Positions 39,085 through 49,125 of a stretch of 64,000 nucleotides of DNA are shown piece after piece; positions within the stretch are counted from its first letter, which is position 1; each line of letters opens with the position of its first letter. The stretch covers positions 3,114,501 to 3,178,500 of the forward strand of contig NZ_CP040749.1 in NCBI RefSeq assembly GCF_006065315.1, in the 5' to 3' direction. This DNA is from Aureibaculum algae. Its GTDB lineage: Bacteria > Bacteroidota > Bacteroidia > Flavobacteriales > Flavobacteriaceae. A model generated the notes under the pieces. It did no database searches, was not told where the DNA came from, and was given only the letters and a program-made list of their open reading frames with translations. Made by a program: the position numbers and the translations under genes.

Positions 39085-39625
39085 AATCTGTCGCTAAAAT
39101 TCTTCTTAATTTATTCTTTGCCCTTGAAATTGTTGTTCTAGAATTCTGATTTGTAATTTTCATTATTTCAGAAATTTCCTCATAATCATACCCTTCTATT
39201 AAATTCAAGGTCAACGCCACTCTATAATTATCTTTTAATTGATTGATTCCATTAATAATCACTCTTGGATTAATAGCTTCATAATTTACATTTTCACTAT
39301 TTTCTTCCGCCTGTTCTTTAACAACTTCTAGAGGCACTTCTTGAATCCTATTGTTTTTTCTAATTTGCGTTATACTCTTATTAATAACAATTCTTTTTAA
39401 CCAAGCTCCAAAAGTTACTTCTCCTTTAAAAGTGCTCAATTTTGTAAATGCAATTAGAAACGACTCCTGCATTACATCTTCAGCTTCAAAACTGTCTTTT
39501 AAAATCCTTAGGGCTGTATTATACATTGCTTTATAGTACAACTTATAGATCTCGAATTGAGCACTTTGTTTTCCCTTTTTGCATTGCTGCAAAAGCTGTG
39601 TAATATGTTGTTGGTTATCTCGCAA
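39074..39625 (-). CDS. ECF-type RNA polymerase sigma factor
   Basis: A 183-residue sigma-70 family factor. Region 2 spans about 20-90 (YKAMYNTALRILKDSFEAED, VMQESFLIAFTKL, FGAWLKRIVINKS). Region 4 spans about 125-180 with YDYEEISEIMKITNQNSRTT and SRAKNKLRRIL. It would direct transcription of its own operon, with the anti-sigma, DUF4097-like and GIN-domain genes following in overlapping or close order. The activating signal is unknown. Confidence 0.92.
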   Translation of the reverse strand: MRDNQQHITQLLQQCKKGKQSAQFEIYKLYYKAMYNTALRILKDSFEAEDVMQESFLIAFTKLSTFKGEVTFGAWLKRIVINKSITQIRKNNRIQEVPLEVVKEQAEENSENVNYEAINPRVIINGINQLKDNYRVALTLNLIEGYDYEEISEIMKITNQNSRTTISRAKNKLRRILATDYAR

Positions 39626-39644
39626 TGTATCGTTTCTGAATAAA

Positions 39645-39671
39645 AGACAAAGTAAGTTTTTATTTGTTACA
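39645..39671 (-). promoter_or_regulatory. Candidate ECF-type promoter of the sigma operon
   Basis: Read leftward, TGTAACA (39671-39665) is followed after 16 bases by GTCT (39648-39645), about 20 bases before the sigma start. AAC-containing -35 and GTC-containing -10 elements are typical of ECF promoters, so autoregulation is possible. Confidence 0.35.
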
Positions 39672-39742
39672 GTTTTATGAAAAATAAATTAATTTCGTGA
39701 ATAGTTAATTGATTTTTAGACGAATAAACACGTCATATTCGG

Positions 39743-39750
39743 TATATTTG
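39743..39750 (+). promoter_or_regulatory. -7 box for the lipoprotein gene at 39769
   Basis: TATATTTG matches TAnnTTTG. It lies 18 bases before the chosen TTG start and inside any longer reading of that gene, which argues for the shorter start. Confidence 0.55.
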
Positions 39751-39768
39751 TTATATAAAATAAGTAAG

Positions 39769-40407
39769 TTGAAAAATTTTAGTTTAGCATTAATTTCATT
39801 ATTGCTACTAAACTCTTGTGACGATTTTAAAGAAAAATCAATTAAAAAAGAGGTATTTGCTCAAGATTACAAAAAGTACTACGCAAAAAAGGAACTTATA
39901 ATCCTTGATTTAGATACAATTAAAAATTTCTCTGAGTTAAGAAGAGAAATGGAAGAAATAGCATGTGATAAAAAAATCTCAGGTTTAAAATTCAAGTTTA
40001 ATAAAATTAATTATCACATTACTGGTTTCGCTGAATGTCCATCATCTGCTGGAGGTTGCTATTTTTATAAAAATACGCTGATGATTAAAAACGATTCCAT
40101 AGGTCTTGATTTCAAGAATAAAGTATCAATTAAAAATCTTAAAAATGAAATCGACAGCATTATTTCAAAACCTTATAATTTTCAGCATAATAAAAACATA
40201 CTTAACCCTGCATTAATATACTTGTATATTGATGATAAATATAAAATATCAAAAACAAAAGAAGTTCTAGCAGAAATATTGGAACAATTTAACAACATTA
40301 ATACTGCTAATTCTCCTGACTTTTTTGAATATAATATTATATTTGAAAGTGATATATTCTTTACGATACCACCTCCGCCTCCTCCACCCTTAATCGATAT
40401 AAAATAA
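39769..40407 (+). CDS. Hypothetical lipoprotein with proline-rich tail
   Basis: I choose the TTG that begins a lipoprotein signal (KNFSLALISLLLLNSC), since a frame reading from farther upstream would include the -7 promoter box. The product has 212 residues. It has five cysteines near the middle and N-terminus (EIACDKK, ECPSSAGGCYF) and ends in FFTIPPPPPPPLIDIK. I do not recognise the domain. It is a single gene between the divergent ECF operon and lon. Confidence 0.65.
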   Translation: MKNFSLALISLLLLNSCDDFKEKSIKKEVFAQDYKKYYAKKELIILDLDTIKNFSELRREMEEIACDKKISGLKFKFNKINYHITGFAECPSSAGGCYFYKNTLMIKNDSIGLDFKNKVSIKNLKNEIDSIISKPYNFQHNKNILNPALIYLYIDDKYKISKTKEVLAEILEQFNNINTANSPDFFEYNIIFESDIFFTIPPPPPPPLIDIK

Positions 40408-40584
40408 ATTTAAATAATCAATTTAAACACGCATTCTCCCCATTGGCACAACTATTGAAATATATATTTTGAAAATACATTTACGAATAGCTATTAAATT
40501 AATTATCAGTTATTTAAATATTCAATTGCAATGTATTATTTTAATTAAATAAACGTTTAATGTCATATTGACCTATATATACAT

Positions 40585-43026
40585 ATGAGTGATCCAAAAT
40601 TTTTAAATATTGACAATCTGTCACTTCAAAACATGCTTGATGAGGATTCTGAATTGATTCCACTAATGACGCCTGAAGATGAAGAAGAAATAAAAAATGA
40701 AGCTATACCTGATATCTTACCTATTTTAACATTAAAAAATACGGTATTATTCCCAGGGGTTGTAATTCCAATAACTGCAGGTAGAGACCAATCTATAAAA
40801 TTAATTAAAGAGGCCAATGCTGGTGACAAAACTATCGGTGTTGTAGCTCAAAATAATGAGTCGGTAGAAAATCCTACGCGTAAAGATATTCATAGTATTG
40901 GTACGGTAGCCAGAATTTTACGGGTACTAAAAATGCCTGACGGTAATACGATGGTTGTTATTCAAGGAAAGAAACGCTTTGAAGTGGGTGAATTTGTGCA
41001 AACAGAGCCTTATATAAAAGCTACAGCCAAAGAATTGGTAGAAGAAATTCCAGAAATAACAGATACCGAGTTTACAGCGATTATAGATTCTATTAAAGAT
41101 ATCGCACTTAAGATAATTAAAGAGAATCCGAACTTACCTTCAGAAGCATCTTTTGCTATAAAAAATATTCAAAGTAACTCTTTCTTAGTGAATTTTGTTT
41201 CTTCAAACATGAACTTAGGAGTTAAAGAAAAACAAGCTCTTTTAAACACCAATAGCTTAAAGAAAAGAGCGTTAGAAACACTAAAAAAGATGGATGCAGA
41301 ATTGCAACATCTTGAATTAAAAAATGTTATCCATTCTAAAGTCCGTGAGGATATGGATCAGCAACAACGTGAATATTATTTACACCAACAAATGAAAACT
41401 ATTCAAGAGGAATTGGGTGGAGCATCTTATGATGAGGAGTTGGAGGAAATGCGTCAAACTGCGAAAAAGAAAAAGTGGAGCAAAGAAGTTTCTGAAACTT
41501 TTGATAAAGAATTAAGTCGTTTGCAACGCATGAACCCACAGGCAGCTGAATATTCAGTACAACGCAATTATTTAGACTTATTACTAGAATTGCCTTGGGA
41601 AGAATATTCTAAAGATAAATTCGATTTAAAACGTGCTGAGAAAATACTAAATAGAGATCATTTTGGACTCGAAAAAGTAAAAGAACGTATCATAGAACAT
41701 TTGGCAGTCCTTAAACTAAAAGGAGATATGAAATCGCCAATTATTTGTTTGTACGGACCTCCGGGTGTTGGTAAAACTTCATTAGGTAAATCGGTTGCTG
41801 AATCACTAGGAAGAAAATATGTAAGAATGTCATTAGGTGGTTTACGTGACGAAGCGGAAATACGTGGACATAGAAAAACCTATATTGGTGCTATGCCAGG
41901 TAGAATTATTCAAAATATTAAAAAAGCTGGAACTTCCAATCCCGTTTTTGTTTTAGATGAAATTGACAAATTAGTAAGTAATAATAATGGTGACCCTTCT
42001 TCAGCAATGTTAGAAGTGCTTGATCCTGAGCAAAATAATGCATTTTACGATAATTTTTTAGAAGTAGGTTACGACCTCTCCAAAATATTATTTATTGCTA
42101 CGGCAAATAATTTGGGTAATATTCCTTGGGCTTTACGCGATAGAATGGAAATGATAAATGTTTCTGGATATATTATAGAGGAAAAAATTGAAATTGCTAA
42201 AAAACACCTGTTACCAAAACAATTAAAAGCACACGGTTTAACTTCAAAAGACATTAAAATTGGGAAACCTCAATTTGAACGTATTATTGAAGGTTACACT
42301 CGAGAATCGGGAGTTAGAACGCTTGACAAAATGATAGCAAAGGTGGTAAGATATGCTGCCAAATCTATTGCAATGGAGCAAGAATATCAAGTTAAAATTA
42401 GCAATGACGATATCATAAAAATATTAGGAGCTGCAAATTTAGAACGCGATAAATATGAAACGAATGAAGTTCCTGGAGTTGTAACTGGATTGGCCTGGAC
42501 AAGTGTTGGAGGTGATATTTTATTTATTGAATCTATTCTATCAAAAGGTAAAGGTAATTTATCCATTACAGGTAATTTAGGTAAAGTAATGAAAGAGTCA
42601 GCAACTATCGCAATGGAGTTTATCAAAGCAAATGCGGATGAATTTGGAATTGATATGGAAGATTTACAAACTAAAAATGTACACATACATGTACCTGAAG
42701 GAGCTACTCCAAAAGACGGTCCTAGTGCAGGTATAACCATGTTAACTTCGTTAGTTTCTTCCTTTACAGGCAGAAAAGTAAAATCACATTTAGCCATGAC
42801 TGGAGAAATGACCTTACGTGGAAAAGTTTTACCTGTTGGTGGAATAAAAGAAAAGATTTTAGCAGCTAAAAGAGCTAACATCAAAGAAATTATCTTATGT
42901 AAAGACAATCAAAAAGACATTGATGAAATTAAAGAGGAATATTTAAAAGGCTTGAAATTTCATTTTGTTGAGAATATGAAAGAGGTAATTGATATTGCTT
43001 TATTGAAACAGAAAGCAAAGAAGTAA
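40585..43026 (+). CDS. lon: ATP-dependent protease Lon
   Basis: An 813-residue LonA: N-terminal substrate domain (about 45-250, starting [19 protein letters not shown]), coiled linker, AAA+ module with Walker [13 protein letters not shown] (about 391-402) and Walker [10 protein letters not shown], and the C-terminal protease domain. The catalytic serine is 714 in [10 protein letters not shown], and the dyad lysine is in [12 protein letters not shown]. Lon degrades damaged and specific regulatory proteins in the cytoplasm. Length is normal. It is a single gene followed by a terminator. Confidence 0.97.
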   Translation: MSDPKFLNIDNLSLQNMLDEDSELIPLMTPEDEEEIKNEAIPDILPILTLKNTVLFPGVVIPITAGRDQSIKLIKEANAGDKTIGVVAQNNESVENPTRKDIHSIGTVARILRVLKMPDGNTMVVIQGKKRFEVGEFVQTEPYIKATAKELVEEIPEITDTEFTAIIDSIKDIALKIIKENPNLPSEASFAIKNIQSNSFLVNFVSSNMNLGVKEKQALLNTNSLKKRALETLKKMDAELQHLELKNVIHSKVREDMDQQQREYYLHQQMKTIQEELGGASYDEELEEMRQTAKKKKWSKEVSETFDKELSRLQRMNPQAAEYSVQRNYLDLLLELPWEEYSKDKFDLKRAEKILNRDHFGLEKVKERIIEHLAVLKLKGDMKSPIICLYGPPGVGKTSLGKSVAESLGRKYVRMSLGGLRDEAEIRGHRKTYIGAMPGRIIQNIKKAGTSNPVFVLDEIDKLVSNNNGDPSSAMLEVLDPEQNNAFYDNFLEVGYDLSKILFIATANNLGNIPWALRDRMEMINVSGYIIEEKIEIAKKHLLPKQLKAHGLTSKDIKIGKPQFERIIEGYTRESGVRTLDKMIAKVVRYAAKSIAMEQEYQVKISNDDIIKILGAANLERDKYETNEVPGVVTGLAWTSVGGDILFIESILSKGKGNLSITGNLGKVMKESATIAMEFIKANADEFGIDMEDLQTKNVHIHVPEGATPKDGPSAGITMLTSLVSSFTGRKVKSHLAMTGEMTLRGKVLPVGGIKEKILAAKRANIKEIILCKDNQKDIDEIKEEYLKGLKFHFVENMKEVIDIALLKQKAKK

Positions 43027-43047
43027 TTCGTTTTAATTTCAATAATA

Positions 43048-43084
43048 AAGGCGCTGTAAAGATATTTTACAACGCCTTTTTTTA
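43048..43084 (+). terminator. Terminator after lon
   Basis: A stem of AAGGCG and TGTAAA paired to TTTACA and CGCCTT (one mismatch between them) is followed by a run of eight Ts. Its T-run overlaps the promoter of the next gene. Confidence 0.8.
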
Positions 43085-43090
43085 TATTTG
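43083..43090 (+). promoter_or_regulatory. -7 box of the sterol-desaturase-family gene
   Basis: TATATTTG, 18 bases before the ATG and directly abutting the lon terminator. Confidence 0.55.
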
Positions 43091-43108
43091 TAAAAACCCA
43101 CTACAAAA

Positions 43109-43927
43109 ATGGAATCCTTTTTACAATTCTTTGAACAAATGCCATCATGGCAAAAACTAGTTTGGATTTTGGCTTGTCTATTATTCAGTTGGTTTTTAGA
43201 AGGTATATATCCATTAGTAAAACTAAATTATAAAAAATGGAAACATGCAGGGGTTAACTTAGTTTTCTTAGGTACAAGTTTAGCTATTAATATAGTATTT
43301 GGATTACTAACTGTTGGTGTATTTAGTTATATCGGCACACATCAAATAGGTATTTTACATTGGGTTCATTTACCTATTTGGGCAGAACTATTCATAACAA
43401 TTCTTTTTTTAGATTTTGTAGCACAATATGCTGTTCATTATTATTTACATAAAGTAAGTTGGATGTGGAGATTCCATATGATACATCATAGCGATACTAA
43501 GGTTGACGCTACCACAGGCACACGACATCATCCTGGTGATTATGTTTTACGAGAAATTGCGGCCTTAATAGCCATTGTAATTATTGGTGCTCCTTTTGCT
43601 TTTTATGTTGTATATAAAATAGTAACCATTCTATTTACGTATCTCACACATGCCAATGTAAATGTACCGGTATGGATAGACAAACCTATGAGTTTGATTT
43701 TTATTACACCTAACATGCATAAATTCCATCATCATTTTGAAAGACCTTGGACTGATACTAATTTTGGTAATATTTTTTCATTTTGGGATCGTATTTTCGG
43801 CACCTTTGTCTATGGTAATCCTAATAAGGTAATTTACGGACTTGATGTTTTAGATGGGAAATTAGACGAAAATGTAGGTTATCAATTTAAAGTTCCTTTT
43901 AATAAAGAGATAAAGACGGATTACTAA
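43109..43927 (+). CDS. Sterol desaturase / fatty acid hydroxylase superfamily membrane enzyme
   Basis: A 272-residue protein with about five membrane segments and the di-iron histidine clusters of this superfamily: HYYLHKVSWMWRFHMIHHSD, TRHHPGD and HKFHHHFERPW. These bind two irons used to hydroxylate or desaturate lipids. Bacterial substrates include fatty acyl chains and carotenoids; none can be named here. It is a single gene with its own promoter. Confidence 0.9.
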   Translation: MESFLQFFEQMPSWQKLVWILACLLFSWFLEGIYPLVKLNYKKWKHAGVNLVFLGTSLAINIVFGLLTVGVFSYIGTHQIGILHWVHLPIWAELFITILFLDFVAQYAVHYYLHKVSWMWRFHMIHHSDTKVDATTGTRHHPGDYVLREIAALIAIVIIGAPFAFYVVYKIVTILFTYLTHANVNVPVWIDKPMSLIFITPNMHKFHHHFERPWTDTNFGNIFSFWDRIFGTFVYGNPNKVIYGLDVLDGKLDENVGYQFKVPFNKEIKTDY

Positions 43928-43945
43928 TAAATTTAGAGAAAAACG

Positions 43946-44485
43946 TTACATCTTACCTTTTTGCTTCTTCTCCTCTTCAATTTCCTTTTTAATAGGAAAG
44001 GTTAATTCGCTACTATTATAGGTGGTACCATAAGTTAATGCAGCTGTATACACCTGATTAATAGCACTTAAGATTTCATCTTTTTGTAATTCTTTTAATG
44101 GGTGTACATACATAGACCATAATAAATTGTCAGAAATAGCGTATCTCGCATCTAATGCGGAATGAAAATTAGCTTCCATAAGCTTAAGTAAATCTATATG
44201 AGCTAATTTTTTCTGCTCAATAATGGGTGACATAATTCGGAGTCTGTTATTGGTTGTATCTGTAATACAGGCTAACATTCTACCTTTGATCATAAATTGC
44301 CAATTACCCGATTCTCCTCTAATACTATCAGAAACTACATAAATAATTTTTTCTAAGTCACTGTTGGTCATGTTCTGTGACTGTACAGAAAATGAACCTG
44401 CAAATAAGAAAATTGCGAAGAATGATGCTAAATTTATACTCACATTTTCTGTAAAGGTTCTTGTATGATAATGATTTTCAGGCAT
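43946..44485 (-). CDS. CesT/YbjN-like small protein with N-terminal hydrophobic segment
   Basis: A 179-residue protein. After a short hydrophilic start comes a hydrophobic stretch (ASFFAIFLFAGSFSVQSQ), probably a late signal sequence or membrane anchor. The rest resembles the CesT/Tir-chaperone-like fold: GNWQFMIKGRMLACITD, LMEANFHSALDARYAI, LLWSMYVHPLKEL and a C-terminal AALTYGTTY. Members without a secretion system are usually of unknown function. Translation might begin later, since the first 14 residues precede the hydrophobic part and are unusual for a signal peptide. Confidence 0.6.
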   Translation of the reverse strand: MPENHYHTRTFTENVSINLASFFAIFLFAGSFSVQSQNMTNSDLEKIIYVVSDSIRGESGNWQFMIKGRMLACITDTTNNRLRIMSPIIEQKKLAHIDLLKLMEANFHSALDARYAISDNLLWSMYVHPLKELQKDEILSAINQVYTAALTYGTTYNSSELTFPIKKEIEEEKKQKGKM

Positions 44486-44620
44486 AATACAAATTAGTTA
44501 ATTTAAGTTTCGTCTCTTACTAAAACGTTTACTTACAAGATTTACTATTTCAATCAAAAAATTATTTTTAAAAATTGCAAAAGAATATGTAATAAGAATA
44601 GTCAATATCTAATATTTTAC

Positions 44621-44628
44621 TATTTTTG
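44621..44628 (+). promoter_or_regulatory. -7 box of the BatA-domain gene
   Basis: TATTTTTG, 17 bases before the ATG. Confidence 0.5.
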
Positions 44629-44645
44629 ACAAATCATTTTGAACA

Positions 44646-46589
44646 ATGCAATTTAAGCATCCCGAGTTACTTTACGCCTTATTTTTGCTAATTATCCCTA
44701 TATTAATTCACTTATTTCAGTTACGCCGTTTTCAAAAAGTAGCCTTTACCAATGTTAAATTCTTAAAAGAAGTTGAATTACAAACGCGGAAAAGCTCTCA
44801 GCTTAAAAAATTTCTAGTCCTTTTTACTAGGTTATTATTATTTACAGCCATTATTCTCGCTTTTGCTCAACCTTTTATTGTTGATTCTAAATCAAATAAC
44901 CCAACACATACTTCCATATATTTAGACAATTCCTTCTCCATGCAAGCAAAAGGAAGTGAAGGTCAATTATTAAAAAGAGCTGTACAAGATATTATTGAGA
45001 ATACGCAGCAATTTGAACCTATTAATCTTTATACCAATAATAATGTCTATGAAAATTTATCTGCTAAAGAACTAAAAAATACGTTATTAGAAATAGAATA
45101 CTACCCTATCAAAACAGATTTGTCAGCCATCTTATTTAAAATTAAAAACAATATTAAAAAATCTAAAGCTTTACATAATATATTTTTAATTTCTGATTTT
45201 CAATACTATACTAATGAAAATAAATTTGAAATAGACAGTTTAAATTCATATTTCATTACTCAAATTTCGCCTAAACAAGTATCAAACCTTAGTATAGATA
45301 GTGTCTATATTTCAGATCAAAATAATGAGACAATACAATTAACAACGCTTGTGAAAAATTATGGAAACTCAAAAGAAAACATTTCCGTTAGCTTGTATAA
45401 TAACGAGTTATTAGCTGGTAAATCGGCTATTAATCTCGCCGAAGAGGCGTCTGGTAAAATCAACTTTAATATACCCAATTCAGGAAAATTTAATGGTAAA
45501 CTGCAACTTGACGATGAAAACCTAACTTTCGATAATGAACTATACTTTAGCATGGATAGGCCCGAAAAAATTAATGTAACCGCCATTGGTAGTGATAATA
45601 GTTTTTTATCTAAAATTTACACTAGTGACGAATTTAATTTTACGTCAACAACACTAAACAATCTTGATTACAATACTTTAAATCAACAAAATTTAATTTT
45701 ACTTAACGAGTTAGAAAGTATTTCTGTTGCTTTAAACTCAACTCTAAAATCTTTTACTAACAATGGAGGTAGCTTGGTTATTATTCCTTCATTAAATATG
45801 AATTTAAATTCATATAATGCGGCTTTAACAAGCTTAAAAATGGGCAAAGTATTAGGACAGGTTAATTCTGAAATCGCTGTAACAACAATAAATTTTTCCC
45901 ATCCTTTATTAAAGGGAGTGTTTGAAAAACAAATTAAAAATTTCCAATATCCTAATATTAAAAGTCATTTTAGAAGTAATTTCACAAGAGCATCTTCCAT
46001 TGTAGATTTTGAAGATGGCAACTCTTTTATTTCTCAAACAGTCACTAATAAAGGTAAAACTTACTGGCTAGCTGCTCCAATTTCAAATCAAAATTCTAAT
46101 TTCAAAAACTCTCCATTAATTGTACCAATTTTTTATAATTTTGGATTGTACAGTCATAATTTATCACAGTTATATTACACAATTGGAAATTTAAATACGT
46201 TTGAAATCCCAATACAACTGTCTAAAGATGAAGTTTTACATGTTTCCAATGAGAAAGAAGACTATATTCCATTACAACAAATTAATTCTGACAAAGTTAC
46301 CATTACAACAGAAACAAATCCGATACAAAGTGGTTTTACAACCATCTTGCATAATAATACATCAATTAAGCAAATTGCATATAATTATAATAGACAAGAA
46401 GGTAATTTAAATTATATAAACGTAGAAGATTATTTCGGTGATGCAACAAATATAAATTACACTTCAAATGTAAAAGAAGCATTTGTAAATTTATCTGAAG
46501 TAACCAAAGTAACGAGCTATTGGCAATGGTTTTTAATAGCTGCAATTTTATTTTTAATCATTGAAATTCTATTACTAAAATTTCTATAA
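44646..46589 (+). CDS. BatA-domain (N-terminal double-transmembrane) membrane protein
   Basis: A 647-residue protein. The first 80 residues are the BatA domain: FKHPELLYALFLLIIPILIH, a basic LRRFQKVAFTNVKFL loop, and a second helix. A von Willebrand-like segment follows (SIYLDNSFSMQAKGSEG) with the MIDAS-like DxSxS pattern read as DNSFS, then a large extracytoplasmic region and a final membrane helix near the C-terminus. Bat proteins were named from Bacteroides aerotolerance. This stand-alone form is common in Flavobacteriaceae and uncharacterised. The dihydroorotase-like gene follows after 95 bases. Confidence 0.85.
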   Translation: MQFKHPELLYALFLLIIPILIHLFQLRRFQKVAFTNVKFLKEVELQTRKSSQLKKFLVLFTRLLLFTAIILAFAQPFIVDSKSNNPTHTSIYLDNSFSMQAKGSEGQLLKRAVQDIIENTQQFEPINLYTNNNVYENLSAKELKNTLLEIEYYPIKTDLSAILFKIKNNIKKSKALHNIFLISDFQYYTNENKFEIDSLNSYFITQISPKQVSNLSIDSVYISDQNNETIQLTTLVKNYGNSKENISVSLYNNELLAGKSAINLAEEASGKINFNIPNSGKFNGKLQLDDENLTFDNELYFSMDRPEKINVTAIGSDNSFLSKIYTSDEFNFTSTTLNNLDYNTLNQQNLILLNELESISVALNSTLKSFTNNGGSLVIIPSLNMNLNSYNAALTSLKMGKVLGQVNSEIAVTTINFSHPLLKGVFEKQIKNFQYPNIKSHFRSNFTRASSIVDFEDGNSFISQTVTNKGKTYWLAAPISNQNSNFKNSPLIVPIFYNFGLYSHNLSQLYYTIGNLNTFEIPIQLSKDEVLHVSNEKEDYIPLQQINSDKVTITTETNPIQSGFTTILHNNTSIKQIAYNYNRQEGNLNYINVEDYFGDATNINYTSNVKEAFVNLSEVTKVTSYWQWFLIAAILFLIIEILLLKFL

Positions 46590-46684
46590 CAAAGTACGCT
46601 CATTGAGTTGATTGGCTAATAATGTATAATCTCTCTACACAAATAAAAGCATAAACAGAAAACGCATAAACTTATTTAGAACGC

Positions 46685-47941
46685 ATGAATCTACTCATAA
46701 AATCTGCAAAAATAATTGACCGTCATAGTCCTTTTCATCTTAAAACACAAGATATTTTAATTGAAAACGGTAAGATTACTGAAATTTCGTCTACTATTAA
46801 AAACATCAATAATATAAAAGAAATTGAGCTAGAAAATCTTCATATTTCAGTGGGGTGGTTTGACACCAGTGTTTCTTTTGGTGAACCTGGTTTCGAAGAA
46901 CGTGAAAATCTACCAAACGGATTAAACGTAGCCGCAAAAAGTGGATTTACAGCCGTTGCTGTGAATCCTAACACGTATCCTGTAATTGATAACAAATCTG
47001 CAGTTGAGTTTTTAATTAACAAAGCGAAGGGAAATATTGTTAATCTATATCCTATTGCTAACTTAACACAACAGGCAAGCGGTCAAGAAATTGCTGAATT
47101 GTTTGATATGTCTAATTCTGGTGCCATTGCATTTAGCGATTACAACAAATCAATTAGCAATGCAAATTTAATGAAAATAGCACTACTCTATGCCCAAAAC
47201 TTTGACGGACTAGTAATGAGTTTTCCACAGAACAATTCCTTAAGTAATAATGGTGTTGCAAATGAAGGGGCTATGTCTACTAAATTAGGTTTAAAGGGAA
47301 TACCAACAGTTGCAGAAGAGTTACAAATTGCTAGAGATTTATTTTTACTGGAGTATACTGGTGGTAAACTACATATACCTACTATTTCTACGGAGAAGTC
47401 CGTTAAATTAATAGCTGAAGCTAAGAAAAAGGGACTTAATGTAACCTGTAGTGTAAGTGCTCATCACTTATTTTTAAATGACAGTGAACTAAACGAATTT
47501 GATACCAATTATAAAGTGAAACCACCATTAAGAGAAAAGACGGACTTAAATGCTTTAAAAAAGGGAATTGTAAATGGTACAATTGATATGATAACTTCTG
47601 ATCATAACCCGATTGACATAGAAAACAAAAAAGTAGAATTTGAAAATGCAAAAAATGGTACCATTGGTATGGAGAGTTTTTTTGGCGCTATAAATAAAGT
47701 GCTTCCTTTAGAAAAAACCATCGATTGTATAACAAATTCACCAAGAATGCGTTTTAAAATTGAAAATCCGACAATTGCAAAAGGAGAAATAGCAAATATT
47801 ACGTTATTTAATCCTGATACGGAGTATGTATTTGGCGAAGAAAATATTTTTTCAACATCAAAAAACTCTGCATTTATAGGTAAACAATTAAAAGGAAAAG
47901 TTTATGGCATTTTTGCCAATAACAAATTTGTAATCAATTAA
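46685..47941 (+). CDS. Dihydroorotase-like amidohydrolase lacking the HxH metal motif
   Basis: A 418-residue amidohydrolase homologue. It aligns with PyrC-type dihydroorotases: GWFDTSVSFGEPGFEERENL, NPNTYPV, CSVSAHHLFLND and DMITSDHNPID. The strictly required zinc-binding HxH of the family (normally DxHxH) reads D60-T-S62-V-S64, so two metal ligands are missing and MPNT has become NPNT. The later histidines and aspartate remain. By analogy with inactive dihydroorotase homologues that pair with aspartate transcarbamoylase, it may be a non-catalytic partner. It is probably misnamed if called an active PyrC. Confidence 0.85.
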   Translation: MNLLIKSAKIIDRHSPFHLKTQDILIENGKITEISSTIKNINNIKEIELENLHISVGWFDTSVSFGEPGFEERENLPNGLNVAAKSGFTAVAVNPNTYPVIDNKSAVEFLINKAKGNIVNLYPIANLTQQASGQEIAELFDMSNSGAIAFSDYNKSISNANLMKIALLYAQNFDGLVMSFPQNNSLSNNGVANEGAMSTKLGLKGIPTVAEELQIARDLFLLEYTGGKLHIPTISTEKSVKLIAEAKKKGLNVTCSVSAHHLFLNDSELNEFDTNYKVKPPLREKTDLNALKKGIVNGTIDMITSDHNPIDIENKKVEFENAKNGTIGMESFFGAINKVLPLEKTIDCITNSPRMRFKIENPTIAKGEIANITLFNPDTEYVFGEENIFSTSKNSAFIGKQLKGKVYGIFANNKFVIN

Positions 47942-47947
47942 TATTAA

Positions 47948-47955
47948 TATATTTG
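47948..47955 (+). promoter_or_regulatory. -7 box of the DUF4870 gene
   Basis: TATATTTG, 37 bases before the ATG. Confidence 0.45.
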
Positions 47956-47992
47956 CAACCAATTAACTAATACTTTAAATTTAAAATAAATT

Positions 47993-48322
47993 ATGGATCA
48001 AAACACAATCGACGAAGGAAAAACAATGGGTATAATTGCCTACATTACTTTTATAGGTACAATTATTGCTTTTGTTATGAATAACGACAAAAAAAATGCA
48101 TTCGCATCATTTCACATTAGACAAATGCTTGGTATTATACTTATAGGTATAGCACTAAACATAATCTTAAGATTTTTACCATTAGGTAGTTTAGGATTTT
48201 ATATAGGTTTATTACCATTAGTACTTATGGTAATGGGAGCAATTGGAGCTTCTCAAGGCAAATTATCGAAAGTACCTGTTTTAGGTGATCAATTCGAAGA
48301 ATGGTTCAAAACTATAGGATAA
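47993..48322 (+). CDS. DUF4870-type small membrane protein
   Basis: A 109-residue protein with three hydrophobic segments (about 13-28, 45-62, 66-85). The block NDKKNAFASFHIRQMLGI is the usual motif of this family (a charged loop followed by FHxRQ). Function unknown; members are sometimes named Tic20-like or import-component proteins on weak grounds. Own promoter and terminator make it a single-gene unit. Confidence 0.8.
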   Translation: MDQNTIDEGKTMGIIAYITFIGTIIAFVMNNDKKNAFASFHIRQMLGIILIGIALNIILRFLPLGSLGFYIGLLPLVLMVMGAIGASQGKLSKVPVLGDQFEEWFKTIG

Positions 48323-48345
48323 ATTAATTTAAAAATTTATATTTT

Positions 48346-48372
48346 AGCCACGCTTTTAGCGTGGTTTTTTTT
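48346..48372 (+). terminator. Terminator after the DUF4870 gene
   Basis: CCACGCT-TTT-AGCGTGG hairpin followed by eight Ts. Confidence 0.9.
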
Positions 48373-48474
48373 GTTATAAACTATTTTAAAATCAAGATAA
48401 TTTAACTAGTTAATCTTATTTTAGCAACGTTTTTCTATTCCTATTAAAGCCATTAATCTTTACAAATCAAATCA

Positions 48475-49125
48475 ATGAATTTATCTTTAGAATACTTAGT
48501 AAGAAAACCAAAAAGTAATATTAAGAACCCACCACTGTTAATACTACTTCATGGATACGGTAGCAATGAACAAGATTTATTTTCATTTGCCGATGAATTA
48601 CCGGATGATTTATTAATCATAAGTGCAAGAGCTCCTTTAACTATGGGACCTGGCGGATATGCATGGTATACAATACATTTTGACAATACTGACGGTAAAT
48701 TTTCGGACACTGACGAAGCTTTAAAATCTAAAGAGATAATCAACAACTTTATCGATGAAGTAATCGCCAATTTTGATGTCAACCCTAATAAAGTATTTTT
48801 ATTGGGTTTCAGTCAAGGTACCATTTTAAGTTATGCCGTAGCATTGAGTCATCCTGAAAAAGTACAATATGTAGTTGGACTAAGTGGTTACATAAATAAC
48901 GAATTACTTCCAGAAAATTTAAACCATACTAATTTTAAAAATTTAGAAATCTATAGTTCTCATGGTACTGTAGACCAAGTTATTCCTGTTGACTGGGCGA
49001 GAAAAACAAAACCCTTTTTAGATAATTTAGGTATTAAAAACAGCTATGAAGAATATCAAGTTGGACATGGTGTAGCTCCTCAGAATTTTTATAGTTTAAA
49101 GCAATGGATCGAAGCCAGAATTTAG
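48475..49125 (+). CDS. Phospholipase/carboxylesterase-family alpha/beta hydrolase
   Basis: A 216-residue cytoplasmic hydrolase. Marks are LILLHGYGSNEQDLFSFADE (oxyanion region), nucleophile serine in FLLGFSQGTILSYA, aspartate in GTVDQVIPVDW and histidine in YQVGHGVAPQ, giving the full triad. The family cleaves short-chain carboxyl esters or lysophospholipids. The physiological substrate is unknown. No signal peptide is present. Confidence 0.9.
   Translation: MNLSLEYLVRKPKSNIKNPPLLILLHGYGSNEQDLFSFADELPDDLLIISARAPLTMGPGGYAWYTIHFDNTDGKFSDTDEALKSKEIINNFIDEVIANFDVNPNKVFLLGFSQGTILSYAVALSHPEKVQYVVGLSGYINNELLPENLNHTNFKNLEIYSSHGTVDQVIPVDWARKTKPFLDNLGIKNSYEEYQVGHGVAPQNFYSLKQWIEARI

Noticed and set aside
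39709..39768. Upstream extension of the proline-tailed lipoprotein
   Set aside because: It would include the TATATTTG promoter box and put 20 residues before a lipoprotein signal.
42387..42908. 173-residue frame antisense to lon
   Set aside because: It is the shadow of the conserved Lon protease domain and has no features of its own.
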